A stretch of DNA of 58,427 bases from Bacteroidales bacterium (GCA_017398125.1 JAFQHE010000004.1:1-58427); one strand, 5' to 3'. Counted from the first letter of the stretch, positions 19,081-29,806 are shown. The notes: generated from the letters alone by a model not told the origin. A program made the numbers and translations.

Positions 19081-20808
19081 ATGAGTAAAGAAAAATCATT
19101 GGACAGCATTATTAAGGAGGACAAGAAGATCTCCAGAAGAGGTTTCTTGAAAACATCCATGGCTGCCGGTATGGTTTCCGGCGCTGCAATCATAGGCGGT
19201 GGCGGGTTGAGCAGTTTCATTGCAGGCTGCACAACCAAAGAGCAGTTTGATACAATCATAGCAAATGGCGTAATCTACTGCGGAGACGGCAAAGCTCCAA
19301 TCAATGGCAGCATTGGAATCAGAGATGGTAAAATTGCTGCAATTGGAAAGATTGGCAAGAGCTGCGACAAACTGATTGATGCACAAGGATTGGCGGTCTC
19401 TCCAGGATTCATTGACATCCATACACATACAGACACAAACCTTTTACAGGCACCTCTTGGTGACAGCCGTATATATCAGGGTGTAACAACCGATATAGGC
19501 GGCAACTGCGGCGACTCTCCATTCCCATACTCAGATGAGTATTTTGCGTCAAAACAAGGCCAGTCAAGATTCGGATACCCCTTCTGGCAAGATATTGACG
19601 GCTTCTACGCTGCATTGAAAGATAAGAAGATTGGCATAAACTACAAGAGTTATACCGGCCAGGGCCAGTTGCGCTCTGCTGTTGTGGGAGACAATAATGT
19701 GGCAGCAACTCCTGAACAGCTTGTAAAGATGTGTGGCATACTTGACAAAGAGATGGAGATGGGAAGTCTTGGCCTGTCATGCGGACTTGAGTATGCTCCG
19801 GGATCCTATGCTACCAATGAAGAGATTGTTGAGTTGTGTAAAGTTGTTGCAAAACATGACGGCCTCTTTGCAATCCATATGAGAAATGAGGATGACAGGG
19901 TTGAAGAGTCAATAATGGAGGCCATTGACATTGCCCGCAAATCTGGTGTACGATTGCAGATTTCTCACCTTAAAGCCCAAAATGCAGCCAATTGGCACAA
20001 AGGTCCTAATATGCTCAAGATCATTGAAGAGGCACGTAAAGAGGGTATAAATGTTGCCTTTGACCGCTACCCATACGTTGCTTTTTCAACAGGTTTGACA
20101 TCATTCATTCCTTTGGATTTGAGAGACGGTTCAGATGAGGATATTTTGAAGAGATTGAACAACAAGACATTGAGTGACAAGATAGGAGCCTATGCCGAGA
20201 GCAGGGTAAAACGTCTCGGAGGTCCTCAGAATGTTCTTATAGCAGCCTGCAGAAATGCAGAAAATGCCGCGTACTCAGGAAAGAATATAGAGGAGTGCTG
20301 CAAGATTTCTGGTATGGATCCATGGCCAATGATCAGACATCTGCTCATTTCTGAGAATCTTGGCGTACAGATGGCAGGTTTTGCAATGACTGAGGATAAT
20401 GTGAAGATGTTCCTTGCCCACGAACTTGGAATGCCTGCTTCAGACGGCAGCGTATACTCTCCTGAAGGCCCTCTCGGTTCATCAATTCCTCATCCACGCT
20501 CTTACGGAACATTCCAGAGATTCTTTGGCAAATATATCAGGGAAGACAAGATCTGCGACCTTGCTACAGGTATCTACAAATGTACTGCGCTCCCTGCTTC
20601 AAGAATAGGTTTGAAGGATAGAGGTCTCATTACCCCTGGCTATGCTGCTGACATTGTAATATTCAATCCTGAAACAATTATTGACACTGCAGATTACAGC
20701 AATCCTCACCAATTCGGCAAAGGTGTTGAGCATGTGATTGTAAACGGACAGCATACCATCGAGAACGGCAAATACAACGGCTGCGAACTTAAAGGTATGA
20801 TTGTATAG
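19081..20808 (+). CDS. N-acyl-D-amino-acid deacylase-like amidohydrolase, exported
   Basis: This 575-residue protein opens with a twin-arginine-like signal (SRRGFLK, Arg19-Arg20) and a Cys at position 50 (FIAGC) that could be lipidated. The amidohydrolase metal site is visible: HTHTD at 113-117, then EYAPGSYATNEE, IHMRNEDDRVEES and LQISHLKAQN. The end, LGLKDRGLITPGYAADIVIFNPETI to IVNGQ, is the usual composite beta-domain. D-aminoacylases release D-amino acids from N-acyl derivatives, which would suit peptidoglycan or D-peptide salvage. Other D-hydantoinase-like substrates are possible. It follows apbE by 88 bp and ends before a strong hairpin. Confidence 0.9.
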   Translation: MSKEKSLDSIIKEDKKISRRGFLKTSMAAGMVSGAAIIGGGGLSSFIAGCTTKEQFDTIIANGVIYCGDGKAPINGSIGIRDGKIAAIGKIGKSCDKLIDAQGLAVSPGFIDIHTHTDTNLLQAPLGDSRIYQGVTTDIGGNCGDSPFPYSDEYFASKQGQSRFGYPFWQDIDGFYAALKDKKIGINYKSYTGQGQLRSAVVGDNNVAATPEQLVKMCGILDKEMEMGSLGLSCGLEYAPGSYATNEEIVELCKVVAKHDGLFAIHMRNEDDRVEESIMEAIDIARKSGVRLQISHLKAQNAANWHKGPNMLKIIEEARKEGINVAFDRYPYVAFSTGLTSFIPLDLRDGSDEDILKRLNNKTLSDKIGAYAESRVKRLGGPQNVLIAACRNAENAAYSGKNIEECCKISGMDPWPMIRHLLISENLGVQMAGFAMTEDNVKMFLAHELGMPASDGSVYSPEGPLGSSIPHPRSYGTFQRFFGKYIREDKICDLATGIYKCTALPASRIGLKDRGLITPGYAADIVIFNPETIIDTADYSNPHQFGKGVEHVIVNGQHTIENGKYNGCELKGMIV

Positions 20809-20845
20809 GTGCATCTCTCCAGACTGGAGACCGGATATAAATTGG

Positions 20846-20888
20846 GAATCCCCACAGAGTTGTATGAACTACACCACTGTGGGGATTC
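20846..20888. terminator. Bidirectional terminator between the amidohydrolase and RND genes
   Basis: A perfect 12-bp stem (GAATCCCCACAG / CTGTGGGGATTC) with a 19-nt loop lies in the 112-bp gap between convergent genes. The flanks are pyrimidine-rich on the plus side and AATTTATAT on the minus side. Confidence 0.8.
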
Positions 20889-20920
20889 TCCTTCCTTCAC
20901 AAATCCTCCTTCTAACCAAA

Positions 20921-23900
20921 CTATATTCTCTCTCCCTTCTTCAAAAGAGGGGTCCATATAGGCATAATAATAACCAATGCTATCAATGAGAAGAGCAGAC
21001 CGCCCATTGTTCCAATTGCAAAGGCAAACCAGAACGCCTCGGATGGGCCATCCATCAGGAATGGAATAAGGCCAAGAACTGTGGAGAGCACTGTAAGCAA
21101 TATAGGGATGATCTTATGGTTGAAAGCCCTTATATAAAGGTTCAAACCCCTATATTTCTTCTCACTCATCTGTACTCTATACTCATTTACAACATATATA
21201 CCTGCATTTACAACTATACCTGCCAGCATCACCAGCGAGGCAAATCCACCCTGGTCAAACCGGCATCCGGTAATTGCAAATATTACATACACACCTATGA
21301 CTGATACCGGAATAAGGCCAATTATAACCAATGGCAACACAAGTGATTCAAACAGTACCGCACATACAAAATAGATGATTGCAACAATAAGCATGATCAT
21401 GGCAAACTGCTTCAGGCCGGCTCTGTCGCCCCAACCTCTGTTTGAGGAGCCTTCGGCCTTGTAACCAATCGGAAGAATCTGTTCGTTCATCTTCTTCACC
21501 TCCCTCTTCTGCAACCTGTTGGACTGCTCGGTAGTTCCAATATAGTCATACGCCACTACAAGTCTGTATTGCTGGTCTTCCCTGTAGATGTCATTACCGC
21601 TGCTCACTTTAGTGATCTGGCCAATATCAGAGAAACGCAACTTTTTGTCGCCTACCGCTATATACTCATTCTTCAGATTCCAGACATCAAAAACATCCTT
21701 ATTTCTGGAAGAGAGCACTACATCCATCTTATTGCCGTTCTCATCATAGTAGACACCCGCTGTCTGGCTGTAGAGTTGCTCGCTCAAAGTTGAAAAGGCA
21801 TCCCTCAATGAGAGGTTGTACGAGGCAAGTTTGTGTCTGTCATAATCAATCACATACTCAAACATCGAGAGTGAATTGCCCCAGCCCACTTTGCCGTAAA
21901 TACCAGGATCACGCACACGGCCGTTGTTTGAGAGGCTCTGGGCCAGGATCTGGCAATACCTGTAGAGTTCATCATAATTGTAACCGGTGAGCGTTATCTG
22001 CTGGTTCTTGTATCCGGCTCCAATGACATTGCTGAACATCTGGTCATCAAGACCCCTCACACTCCAGTTGGCTCCGCCAAAATCGTTAGCCTTTGCAATT
22101 ACCTCACTCTTGATCATCAGAGGAATGTATGAATTCTCAATATCCTTGTTGAAACGCACCTCGATTGATGCATTTTTATAACTTGTTATTTGAGTGGTGA
22201 ATCTCTCTATCTCATCAAATTGGGAGAGATAGTTCTCCATACCCATCACAATCTCATTCAACTGTCCGATTGTACAGCCGTCGGGAAGGGAGGCATTGAT
22301 TGAGAGTACCGGACGGGCAGGTGTCCTGTTGCCGCCAAAACCGGCACCGGCCGAGCGCTTGTTGAAAAGCCTCATGGTACCGCCAAGTGACTTCTCCACA
22401 ATATCCTTCATGTTGCTCACATAGAACTGGCTGCCGAATGTCTTGTTGTAGAGATCCACAAAGGTGCTGTCGGTACCCTTCTCATACTCCATTTTTGTAG
22501 GGAGTTTGTCTACCGGAAGACCAAAGAGCAATACCACAATTACAAAGGTCGCCCATTTGTGCCTTTTGCCGAACATTATGAAGCGTCCGTACAGTCTGTT
22601 GAATTTTATAATGCCCCTCTTGTTCTTCAGTCCCGAGATACTCTGTCGCTCCGAGACATGCATGGTATCAACCAGCGCAGGAATCAGCAAGTAAGAGACA
22701 ACCAGCGAAATTGCAAGGTTTATAATGATTACAGCCGCAAAATCCACCAGATTTGCCTTAATATCATCAGGCAGGAAGAATACTATAGCAAGGGCTCCTA
22801 TACTTGTCAGTTGGGCTCCAAGAATTGCAAGGAAAGCCTTTCTGTTCTTGTAATACCCGTAGTGGGCCACCATTACAATTGAGGTATCTATGATAATGCC
22901 CAACGAAACGGTTATTCCCGCCATTGAATAGAGATGTATCTCCAGGTCAAACAGCACATAGAATATGAATGCAATGAATATATTTGCAGCCAATGCTATG
23001 CTAATTGCAGCCAGATATTTGAAACTGCGGCTGACCGCAAGTACAAACAGGAGCAGGATTATCAATGAGAGCACAGTTCTCACAATAATCTTGTCAATCT
23101 CATCCTGAAGTTCAATTGATGTGTCATAGGCTATTATTACGGCAAACTTATCTGGGAACTTCAATGAGAGCTCATTCATTTTTGCCTTTACCCTTTCACA
23201 TACATCAATGGTATTCACATAAGGCTCAGGATAGATGGAGATGTTAATGGTGTTAAGGCCATTGATTCTGCTGTACATGGTAGGCTCCTTCTCCTTATAT
23301 GACATTGTAGCAATGTCCCCCACCCTTATAACACGGCCATTCACACTCTTTATAGGAATCTCTTCAAGCCTTTCCGGGTCAATGTCATTGGTCAGCAATA
23401 TTCCCACATTTGATACGGAGCCCACAATCTTGGCCTCACCCATGGCGCTACTAATCACCGCCATTACATCACTTGTGGAGACTCCATAAGCATCAAGCAT
23501 CTGCGGATCATATGCAAGTTCCCTGAAGAAAGGTGTTGCACCTGTAAGTTCCACACTGTTTACACCATCAATAAGGCCCAAAGCCTTTACTATATTGTCC
23601 TGACAGTAGGTCTCAATCTCCTGGGTTGGAATATCTGCATTTACAGTAAAGGTCAATATTGCCTTTGCCTCTCGTCCGGTAGATGAGGTTGAGATTGCCG
23701 GATATGTCACACCATCAGGCAAACCTTTGTATATCTGCCTTATAAGGGTAGCCAATTCAAATCTGGCACTCTCCATATTGGTACTCTTCTTGAATACAAT
23801 ATCTACGGAACCCTTCTCCTTCCTTGATACAGAAGAGACCTTCTCAACTCCCTTGATTGAGGCAGCAAGGCCCTCTATCTTTGATGTAACCTCCATCTCC

Positions 23901-24061
23901 ACCAACTTGGCGGAAGCATCAGGCCAACTGAAATTCACACTCAGTCGGCTCTGCTTGTGAGAAGGCTCATACTGGATATTCAGAAGCGGAGTCGTTCCTG
24001 CTCCCGCAACTATGAGGACCATAAATATCAGTATGACCGAAAATGACGGAAGTCTGTTCAT
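20921..24061 (-). CDS. RND efflux permease, second subunit (AcrB superfamily)
   Basis: This 1046-residue inner-membrane permease has the RND layout: TM1 near residue 10-25, a periplasmic loop, TM2-6 from about 328, a second loop and a final TM set from about 880. The TM4 region carries a single acidic residue, D392 (LGIIIDTSIV), that could serve the proton relay. Sequence is clearly different from the first permease of the operon, so the pair is not a recent duplication. Its ATG overlaps the stop of the first permease by one base (TAATG), which implies coupled translation. It is probably part of a heteromeric tripartite pump of MdtBC type with the upstream permease. The substrate is unknown. 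Confidence 0.95.
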   Translation of the reverse strand: MNRLPSFSVILIFMVLIVAGAGTTPLLNIQYEPSHKQSRLSVNFSWPDASAKLVEMEVTSKIEGLAASIKGVEKVSSVSRKEKGSVDIVFKKSTNMESARFELATLIRQIYKGLPDGVTYPAISTSSTGREAKAILTFTVNADIPTQEIETYCQDNIVKALGLIDGVNSVELTGATPFFRELAYDPQMLDAYGVSTSDVMAVISSAMGEAKIVGSVSNVGILLTNDIDPERLEEIPIKSVNGRVIRVGDIATMSYKEKEPTMYSRINGLNTINISIYPEPYVNTIDVCERVKAKMNELSLKFPDKFAVIIAYDTSIELQDEIDKIIVRTVLSLIILLLFVLAVSRSFKYLAAISIALAANIFIAFIFYVLFDLEIHLYSMAGITVSLGIIIDTSIVMVAHYGYYKNRKAFLAILGAQLTSIGALAIVFFLPDDIKANLVDFAAVIIINLAISLVVSYLLIPALVDTMHVSERQSISGLKNKRGIIKFNRLYGRFIMFGKRHKWATFVIVVLLFGLPVDKLPTKMEYEKGTDSTFVDLYNKTFGSQFYVSNMKDIVEKSLGGTMRLFNKRSAGAGFGGNRTPARPVLSINASLPDGCTIGQLNEIVMGMENYLSQFDEIERFTTQITSYKNASIEVRFNKDIENSYIPLMIKSEVIAKANDFGGANWSVRGLDDQMFSNVIGAGYKNQQITLTGYNYDELYRYCQILAQSLSNNGRVRDPGIYGKVGWGNSLSMFEYVIDYDRHKLASYNLSLRDAFSTLSEQLYSQTAGVYYDENGNKMDVVLSSRNKDVFDVWNLKNEYIAVGDKKLRFSDIGQITKVSSGNDIYREDQQYRLVVAYDYIGTTEQSNRLQKREVKKMNEQILPIGYKAEGSSNRGWGDRAGLKQFAMIMLIVAIIYFVCAVLFESLVLPLVIIGLIPVSVIGVYVIFAITGCRFDQGGFASLVMLAGIVVNAGIYVVNEYRVQMSEKKYRGLNLYIRAFNHKIIPILLTVLSTVLGLIPFLMDGPSEAFWFAFAIGTMGGLLFSLIALVIIMPIWTPLLKKGERI

Positions 24062-27000
24062 TATTTTCTCTTTCTATAGATTTCGTAATACAAAATAGGG
24101 ATAAAGAAGACACTCACGATTGTTCCCAAAATCATTCCTCCAATAAGAGCCACCGACAAAGGATACTGCAAATCAGAACCCATATCACCCCTTACAAGGA
24201 ATGGAGCAATTGCAAGTATTGTGGTCAAACTGGTCATGATGATAGGCTTGAGCCTTCTGTTGCCGGCAAGCATCACCGCCCTCAACAATCCGTATCCCTG
24301 CCTCCTCAATGAATTGATTGTATCAACCTTGAGGATTGAATCATTGATGATGATACCGCACATTACAACTATACCTATCAGAGACATCAAGTTTATGCCC
24401 GAACCGCAAATCCACAACAGGAAGAGGGCACCAAAGAGGTCTACCAGTATCTCCGACAATATGATGAACGGTTGCACCACAGACTCGAACTGCGCCGCAA
24501 GAATGAAGAAGAGCAGCAACAGTGAAACTACAAGCACCATAACAAGCTCATTGATGAGTTCACGGCTCGAATAGTAGGCACCTTTGTACGTTACTGTATA
24601 TTTTCCGTCTGCCTTTGCCAGATTGTTGATTGTAGAGACAATTGTCGGCACATCCTTGTCAGAAGCAAAAATGTTCAACGGATAGTAGTTGTCATCCTTA
24701 CCCGAAACGACACTCTTCAGATCCCTTACACGCTTTTCGGTTACAAGATATGACAATGGCACATATCTGACATCTCCATTATCTGTTACACTCCTTATCT
24801 TGAGCGACAGCAGATTATTTGCACTTCCGTCGGAATCTGCAAATACTACAGGTATCGAGAATGAACCGTTCTTTATCGAGAACATTGTATTCTCACGTGT
24901 GGCGCTGCTCAATGCCGAGTGGATCTGATTCTCCTTAATATTGTAAAGCGCCATCCGCTCCTGATTGGTCACAAACATTATCTGCTCCTGCCACAACACC
25001 GGCTCCAGATAGAGGTCAGGCATCTCCTTGCCAATCTCCCCAAGGAACTTGTTGAGTTCATCAGGATTGAGGGAACTGCCGTCTCTTGGTTTTATCATGG
25101 CCACAAGATCCGGCTCATTTTCTGAGAATATGAGGTTGAAGATATTTGTAGCCTGCTTGATGCCAAAAGTACCGTAAGGATATCTGTTTGTAAGATATTC
25201 AAGCATATCCTTCTCCATCTTCTCAAGCACATGCGCCGATGTTGCCTTTATATAGACTATGGCCTGCGATTTCTCTATGGCACTTGTATGTGACAACAAG
25301 AAATCCTGTGTTCCTACAAGCACATTTGACTCAACTATATTCTCCCTGAAATGGTCAAGGAACTCGGTTATTCTGGCATCACTCACCTCAAGGTTCAAAG
25401 GGGAGTTCCAGTCAATCTCCACCACGCACTCGGTATGGGTAAGAGGCGGAAGTTTGGACTTGTCAATGACTATATAGGTAAGGATAGTCAAAGGAATGAA
25501 TGACAAGAATATGCACCATGACAATTTCTGATGGCGGAATACCCATTTGAGCCCCTTTTCATAAACTGCATCATAGTCAATCTGTATTTTCTTGAGATAC
25601 TTGTTCTCCTTCAACTCCGGATTCTTCTTGTAAAGGAATCTGTAGTACACCGGAATTGCCAGTACTGCCACAAAGAGCGATGCAAACAGACCTATTGCCA
25701 CGGCCATTGCCTGGTCATAGAAGAGGGCACCTGCAATACCGCTCAAGAAGATAAGCGGAACAAATACCGAACAGGTTGTAAGCACCGAACTCAACATTGG
25801 AGAAAAGACCTCATTTGTACCCTTGACAATGGCAGTAGTGAGGTCATTACCACGCTCCCTGCGCTGGGTTATGTTGTCTATTACAATGATTGAGTTGTCA
25901 ACCATCATACCTATACCCAATATGAGTCCCGACAATGATATGATGTTTATTGTAATTCCTACAAGATACATTAAAAGCAACGACACCACCAAAGCAAGTG
26001 GAATTGTTATTGAGATGAGCAACGGCGACCTGAAATCCTTGAGGAAAAGGAAGATTACAAGAATCGCAAGAATTGCACCCACAATGATGTTGCTCTTGAG
26101 GTTGTCAATCGAGTAGTCAAGAAGTTCGGTCTGGTTTCTTGTGACATTGAAAGTTACCTCGGGATACTCCACATTGAATGACGCCATGAGTTTGTCAAGT
26201 TCAACCTTGAGGTCACTCATTCTGGCATCGGACTGCTTGATCACTGCAAAGGTCACTGCTCTACGGCCATTTGAGCGCACCATACCCGCTGCAGGAGCCG
26301 GTTCCTCAACGATATTTGCAATATCCTTTATCAGATAGAGCCTGCCATGAATATTGAGATAGATGTTCTTTATATCCTCTATATCATTCACCTCCGAGTC
26401 AAACCTGATGTTCCACTGGTAATGGCCATCCTTGATTGAGAGATTACCCAATGTTATGTTGTTGTTGTCAATGGCATTCTCAAGATCATCAATTGTAATT
26501 CCCAATGACTTCATCTTGGCATTGTCGGGCTCGATTATATATCTTGAGCCGAGCACTCCACTCACATCAACCATTGCCACTTGAGGTATCTGCTCTATCC
26601 TCTTCGATATTACCTCCTTCGCAAAGCGGCTCAACTCAAGAAAACTCTCAACTGACTGGTTCTCAGATGTTATATCAATAAAAAATACTGGAATATCGGT
26701 TGCACTGGCCTTGATTACCTTAGGACGCTCCATATCTTTTGGGAATGATGAAACTGCCCTGTCGACACGCTCATTTATCTCAATGAAACTGTAATCAATA
26801 TTTGTATTATGCTCAAACTGCATGAAGATTGTTCCGCCACCGTTGTTGGCTTCACAGGTAATCTCCTTGAGACCCGGAATCTGGATCATCTCCCTGCGGA
26901 GCCTCTTCATTACATTCTGGTCAAGTTCACGGGCCGATGAGCCTTTTGAAGTCACCTGGATTGTAATCTGCGGAATATCTACATTAGGCATAAGTGACAC

Positions 27001-27093
27001 CGGAAGCATACCAATGGCCACTCCTCCAAGAACCAGGATGGCTATAATACACATAGTCACGGCTATAGGCCTCTCTATCAATTTGCCTATCAT
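24061..27093 (-). CDS. RND efflux permease, first subunit (AcrB superfamily)
   Basis: This 1010-residue protein is a canonical RND permease. It begins MIGKLIERPIAVTM, has the TM4 proton-relay region GIGMMVDNSIIVIDN with D399, and the second half shows VMCGIIINDSILKVDTIN and MTSLTTILAIAPF. Periplasmic porter domains fill residues about 35-330 and 560-840. Transport is driven by the proton gradient across the inner membrane and works with the TolC and adaptor encoded just upstream. It lies 52 bp after the adaptor stop and overlaps the second permease by one base. Confidence 0.96.
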   Translation of the reverse strand: MIGKLIERPIAVTMCIIAILVLGGVAIGMLPVSLMPNVDIPQITIQVTSKGSSARELDQNVMKRLRREMIQIPGLKEITCEANNGGGTIFMQFEHNTNIDYSFIEINERVDRAVSSFPKDMERPKVIKASATDIPVFFIDITSENQSVESFLELSRFAKEVISKRIEQIPQVAMVDVSGVLGSRYIIEPDNAKMKSLGITIDDLENAIDNNNITLGNLSIKDGHYQWNIRFDSEVNDIEDIKNIYLNIHGRLYLIKDIANIVEEPAPAAGMVRSNGRRAVTFAVIKQSDARMSDLKVELDKLMASFNVEYPEVTFNVTRNQTELLDYSIDNLKSNIIVGAILAILVIFLFLKDFRSPLLISITIPLALVVSLLLMYLVGITINIISLSGLILGIGMMVDNSIIVIDNITQRRERGNDLTTAIVKGTNEVFSPMLSSVLTTCSVFVPLIFLSGIAGALFYDQAMAVAIGLFASLFVAVLAIPVYYRFLYKKNPELKENKYLKKIQIDYDAVYEKGLKWVFRHQKLSWCIFLSFIPLTILTYIVIDKSKLPPLTHTECVVEIDWNSPLNLEVSDARITEFLDHFRENIVESNVLVGTQDFLLSHTSAIEKSQAIVYIKATSAHVLEKMEKDMLEYLTNRYPYGTFGIKQATNIFNLIFSENEPDLVAMIKPRDGSSLNPDELNKFLGEIGKEMPDLYLEPVLWQEQIMFVTNQERMALYNIKENQIHSALSSATRENTMFSIKNGSFSIPVVFADSDGSANNLLSLKIRSVTDNGDVRYVPLSYLVTEKRVRDLKSVVSGKDDNYYPLNIFASDKDVPTIVSTINNLAKADGKYTVTYKGAYYSSRELINELVMVLVVSLLLLFFILAAQFESVVQPFIILSEILVDLFGALFLLWICGSGINLMSLIGIVVMCGIIINDSILKVDTINSLRRQGYGLLRAVMLAGNRRLKPIIMTSLTTILAIAPFLVRGDMGSDLQYPLSVALIGGMILGTIVSVFFIPILYYEIYRKRK

Positions 27094-27145
27094 AATTTCT
27101 ACTTTAAATGGTTAGTCGTTTTATTTGCAATACGCGCAGGTATTG

Positions 27146-28249
27146 TTACTTCTTGAGTTCCACTCTTGAACCCTCTGCAAGGTTAAGGTTGCCGCTTGTT
27201 ATAACCACAGCACCCTCATTGAGTTCGGCATTCTTCTGCTCATTGCCTCTCACAACATGCTGTGTACTGTTGGACTCAAGTATATCAACATATACCCACT
27301 CTGCCTTTGAAGTTGCATCATTGTAGGTAAACAGAACGTCATATCCGTCCCTGATTACAACGGCACTCTTTGGCACTACAAGTTTATTATGCGATATACT
27401 CTCTATATAGATCTTCACATTCATACCCTCAATGAGCTTGCCACCTTTGTTTGCGATAGATGCAACTATCCTCACCTGGCCCTTGTCGTCAACCATAGGG
27501 TTAACCTCCTTTACTATACCTGAGTATGTACTGTTTGCATCAATGTATGGAGTCACCTTTACAGTCTGGCCCGGCCTTACATAATTCAACTCACTCTCAA
27601 GCAGGTTGAACTCAACGTCAAAGGTAGAATTGTCTATGATGCTGCATATCTCATCCTTGCTCTGCTCATAAGGCTTAACCTTACAGTTTGCAACCACACC
27701 GCTGAATGGGGCAACTATTGCAGCATTTGCAAGATCCATTCTGGCACTCTCCAATTCGTGTTTTGCGGCAAGATAGCCCGATCTGATTGCAGCAATCCTC
27801 ACAATATCATCAGGAATATTGGCGGTATCCTTTCCATAACCGAATCCAAGAAGATTATCTGTAAAGTCAAGTTCGGCCTTCTCCATATTTATCTGTGACT
27901 GGTTAAGTTTCATCTTGAGGAGTTTTCTGTCGAGGGTAACTATGGTATCACCTCTTCTTACAGCATCACCATTCTTTTTGAATACCTTTTCAATCATTCC
28001 GGAGTTCTTGAATACCATATTGGCCTTCTTGACCGCCCTCAAATTACCGTTGCTTACAATTTCAAGATTGAAATCTGCCTTCTTGAGCATCATTGTATCC
28101 ACAAAATTGCGTTCTGCAACATAATCACCCTTTGCAGCCTCAAGTTCAGATTCATTACTCTCATTCTTGCAGGCAGACGCGCCTAATAGTATCAGTGCTA
28201 CGGCTATCGCACGCATACTGAATTGTGAAATTGCTCTTCTACTTATCAT
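27146..28249 (-). CDS. RND efflux periplasmic adaptor (HlyD/MFP family) lipoprotein
   Basis: This 367-residue protein has a lipoprotein signal ending GASAC (Cys27) and the adaptor fold. A lipoyl/barrel-sandwich half (FKKNGDAVRRGDTIVTLDRKL) is followed by a helical hairpin, the second lipoyl half (APFSGVVANCKVKPYEQ), a beta-barrel domain (VRPGQTVKVTPY) and a membrane-proximal domain (LVVPKSAVVIRDGYDVLFTY). It links the RND permeases to the TolC channel across the periplasm. It overlaps the end of the tolC-like gene by 11 bp, so translation is coupled. All parts of a full tripartite pump are present in this operon. Confidence 0.95.
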   Translation of the reverse strand: MISRRAISQFSMRAIAVALILLGASACKNESNESELEAAKGDYVAERNFVDTMMLKKADFNLEIVSNGNLRAVKKANMVFKNSGMIEKVFKKNGDAVRRGDTIVTLDRKLLKMKLNQSQINMEKAELDFTDNLLGFGYGKDTANIPDDIVRIAAIRSGYLAAKHELESARMDLANAAIVAPFSGVVANCKVKPYEQSKDEICSIIDNSTFDVEFNLLESELNYVRPGQTVKVTPYIDANSTYSGIVKEVNPMVDDKGQVRIVASIANKGGKLIEGMNVKIYIESISHNKLVVPKSAVVIRDGYDVLFTYNDATSKAEWVYVDILESNSTQHVVRGNEQKNAELNEGAVVITSGNLNLAEGSRVELKK

Positions 28250-29792
28250 TTTTCTCTATTTTTTCTCCGGTTAGTTTTTCAAAATCAGCATCAAGAGGCC
28301 TGTTCTCTATATAGTCATAAAGGCTCATCTGCCTGATAGTATAGTAGTATGTCCAATAATTCTGCAGACTGGTCAGATACTGCGATGTGGCGTTGTCCAT
28401 CTCATTCTGGGCCACATTGAGGTCAGTTGCACTTATTGTACCGTTAAGAAATCTCTCCTTGGCAGACTCATACCTCATCTTTCCTACATTGTCGGCCTTC
28501 TTTGAAACCTCACACTGGGCAGACTGAAGGTTGAACTGGAGCACCTGCAGCATAACATCCTCCCTACGCTCCTGCTCCTTCTGGATAATCTGAGACTCCA
28601 TTACCTCCTGCTGCGATTTGGCAACTTTCACTCTACCTTTGCCCAAGCCCCAATCTATGATAGGCAAACTTAGGGTAAGTCCAAAAGCCTCCTGATCCAT
28701 AGGATTTTTGTATGCATTGGCCAACTCTTCATTCACCTGGTTCAAACCGAATCTAGCAAAAAGGCTCGCTTGGAGGCCATTGCTGGCTTTAGCCTGAGCC
28801 ACACTCCTCTGCGCTTCCAATTGACTTATCTGGTTACTGAGGCCAAAGGTTGAGTTTGCAAATGACTTGTTGAGAACAAGGTCATAATCAAGCATCAGAT
28901 TTTCAGCCACACCAGGAACCTGAAGATCAATATCAACACTCTCATTGAAACCTATAAAGGTCCTAAGTTGTGTCATGGCCATCATAAGGTTCATCTCGGC
29001 ATCACTCACCTTCAATTCATCATTGAGGACACTCAACTCCAACTGCAGCAACTCATTCTTCTGGATAGTTCCCAATTTGAACCTCTCCTGGGAGATGCCG
29101 TACATTGTCTTGTTGTTTTCATAACTTCTCTTTGCCATCTCAAGGGTTCCTTGGGCAAGAAGAAGCCTGAAAAAATATGTAGTGGCAGAGATTGTAACCG
29201 CCTCCATGCTCTCAAGATACTGTTTCTTTGCAAGTTCAAACTCCTTTGGAGCAATCTTTTTCTCCCATTTGAGGGTATTGAAAGCAGTAATCGGCTGATT
29301 ATAGTAGATGTTTATTGGTTGTGAATTATAAGTTATCTCATCATAGGGCGAGAACTGGTCCAACCTCGAAAGGTTTGTATACAAAGAGACCGTACCGCCA
29401 GTAAATGGTATGTTCTGGTCAATTGACAAATTGAGAGAGTTTGTCATTGAATTGTTCTCAATGTAATTGGTCCTACCGGTCTCTGCATCTTGCAAAGCCC
29501 TCAAAGAGCGGTTGAACTGACCAAGTTGCGCACTGAGGTTCAATGATGGAAGAAACTGGGCCTTATATGTTCTATATTGCCAATATTTTACTGTAAATGA
29601 GTGCTTTGCGACCAAAGCGGCCTGAGATTGTTCCCTGGCAAGTTCAATTACATCATCCAATGTAAGCGAGAGTCTCTTCTTTATGAGCGGGCTCTCTTCC
29701 TGTCCATGTGCAACAATCGCTGAAACAGCCACCACCCATGCACACAACAATGCTTTAATGTACGCTCCTGGAGATTTCATATAATTCTTCAA
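28239..29792 (-). CDS. TolC-family outer membrane efflux protein
   Basis: This 517-residue protein has a signal peptide (residues about 12-30, ending AHGQ). Two TolC repeats follow (LTLDDVIELAREQSQAALVAKHSF and the second half beginning around LDYDLVLNKSFANSTFGLSNQ), with the long helical segments typical of the trimeric outer membrane channel. It is the first gene of the efflux operon: TolC, adaptor, permease 1, permease 2. A promoter with TTTG and TAAATTTG spaced by 20 bp lies directly upstream. It probably ejects toxic small molecules such as bile acids or antibiotics, but the substrate cannot be read from sequence. Confidence 0.95.
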   Translation of the reverse strand: MKNYMKSPGAYIKALLCAWVVAVSAIVAHGQEESPLIKKRLSLTLDDVIELAREQSQAALVAKHSFTVKYWQYRTYKAQFLPSLNLSAQLGQFNRSLRALQDAETGRTNYIENNSMTNSLNLSIDQNIPFTGGTVSLYTNLSRLDQFSPYDEITYNSQPINIYYNQPITAFNTLKWEKKIAPKEFELAKKQYLESMEAVTISATTYFFRLLLAQGTLEMAKRSYENNKTMYGISQERFKLGTIQKNELLQLELSVLNDELKVSDAEMNLMMAMTQLRTFIGFNESVDIDLQVPGVAENLMLDYDLVLNKSFANSTFGLSNQISQLEAQRSVAQAKASNGLQASLFARFGLNQVNEELANAYKNPMDQEAFGLTLSLPIIDWGLGKGRVKVAKSQQEVMESQIIQKEQERREDVMLQVLQFNLQSAQCEVSKKADNVGKMRYESAKERFLNGTISATDLNVAQNEMDNATSQYLTSLQNYWTYYYTIRQMSLYDYIENRPLDADFEKLTGEKIEKNDK

Positions 29793-29806
29793 ATTAAGTT
29801 AAACTA

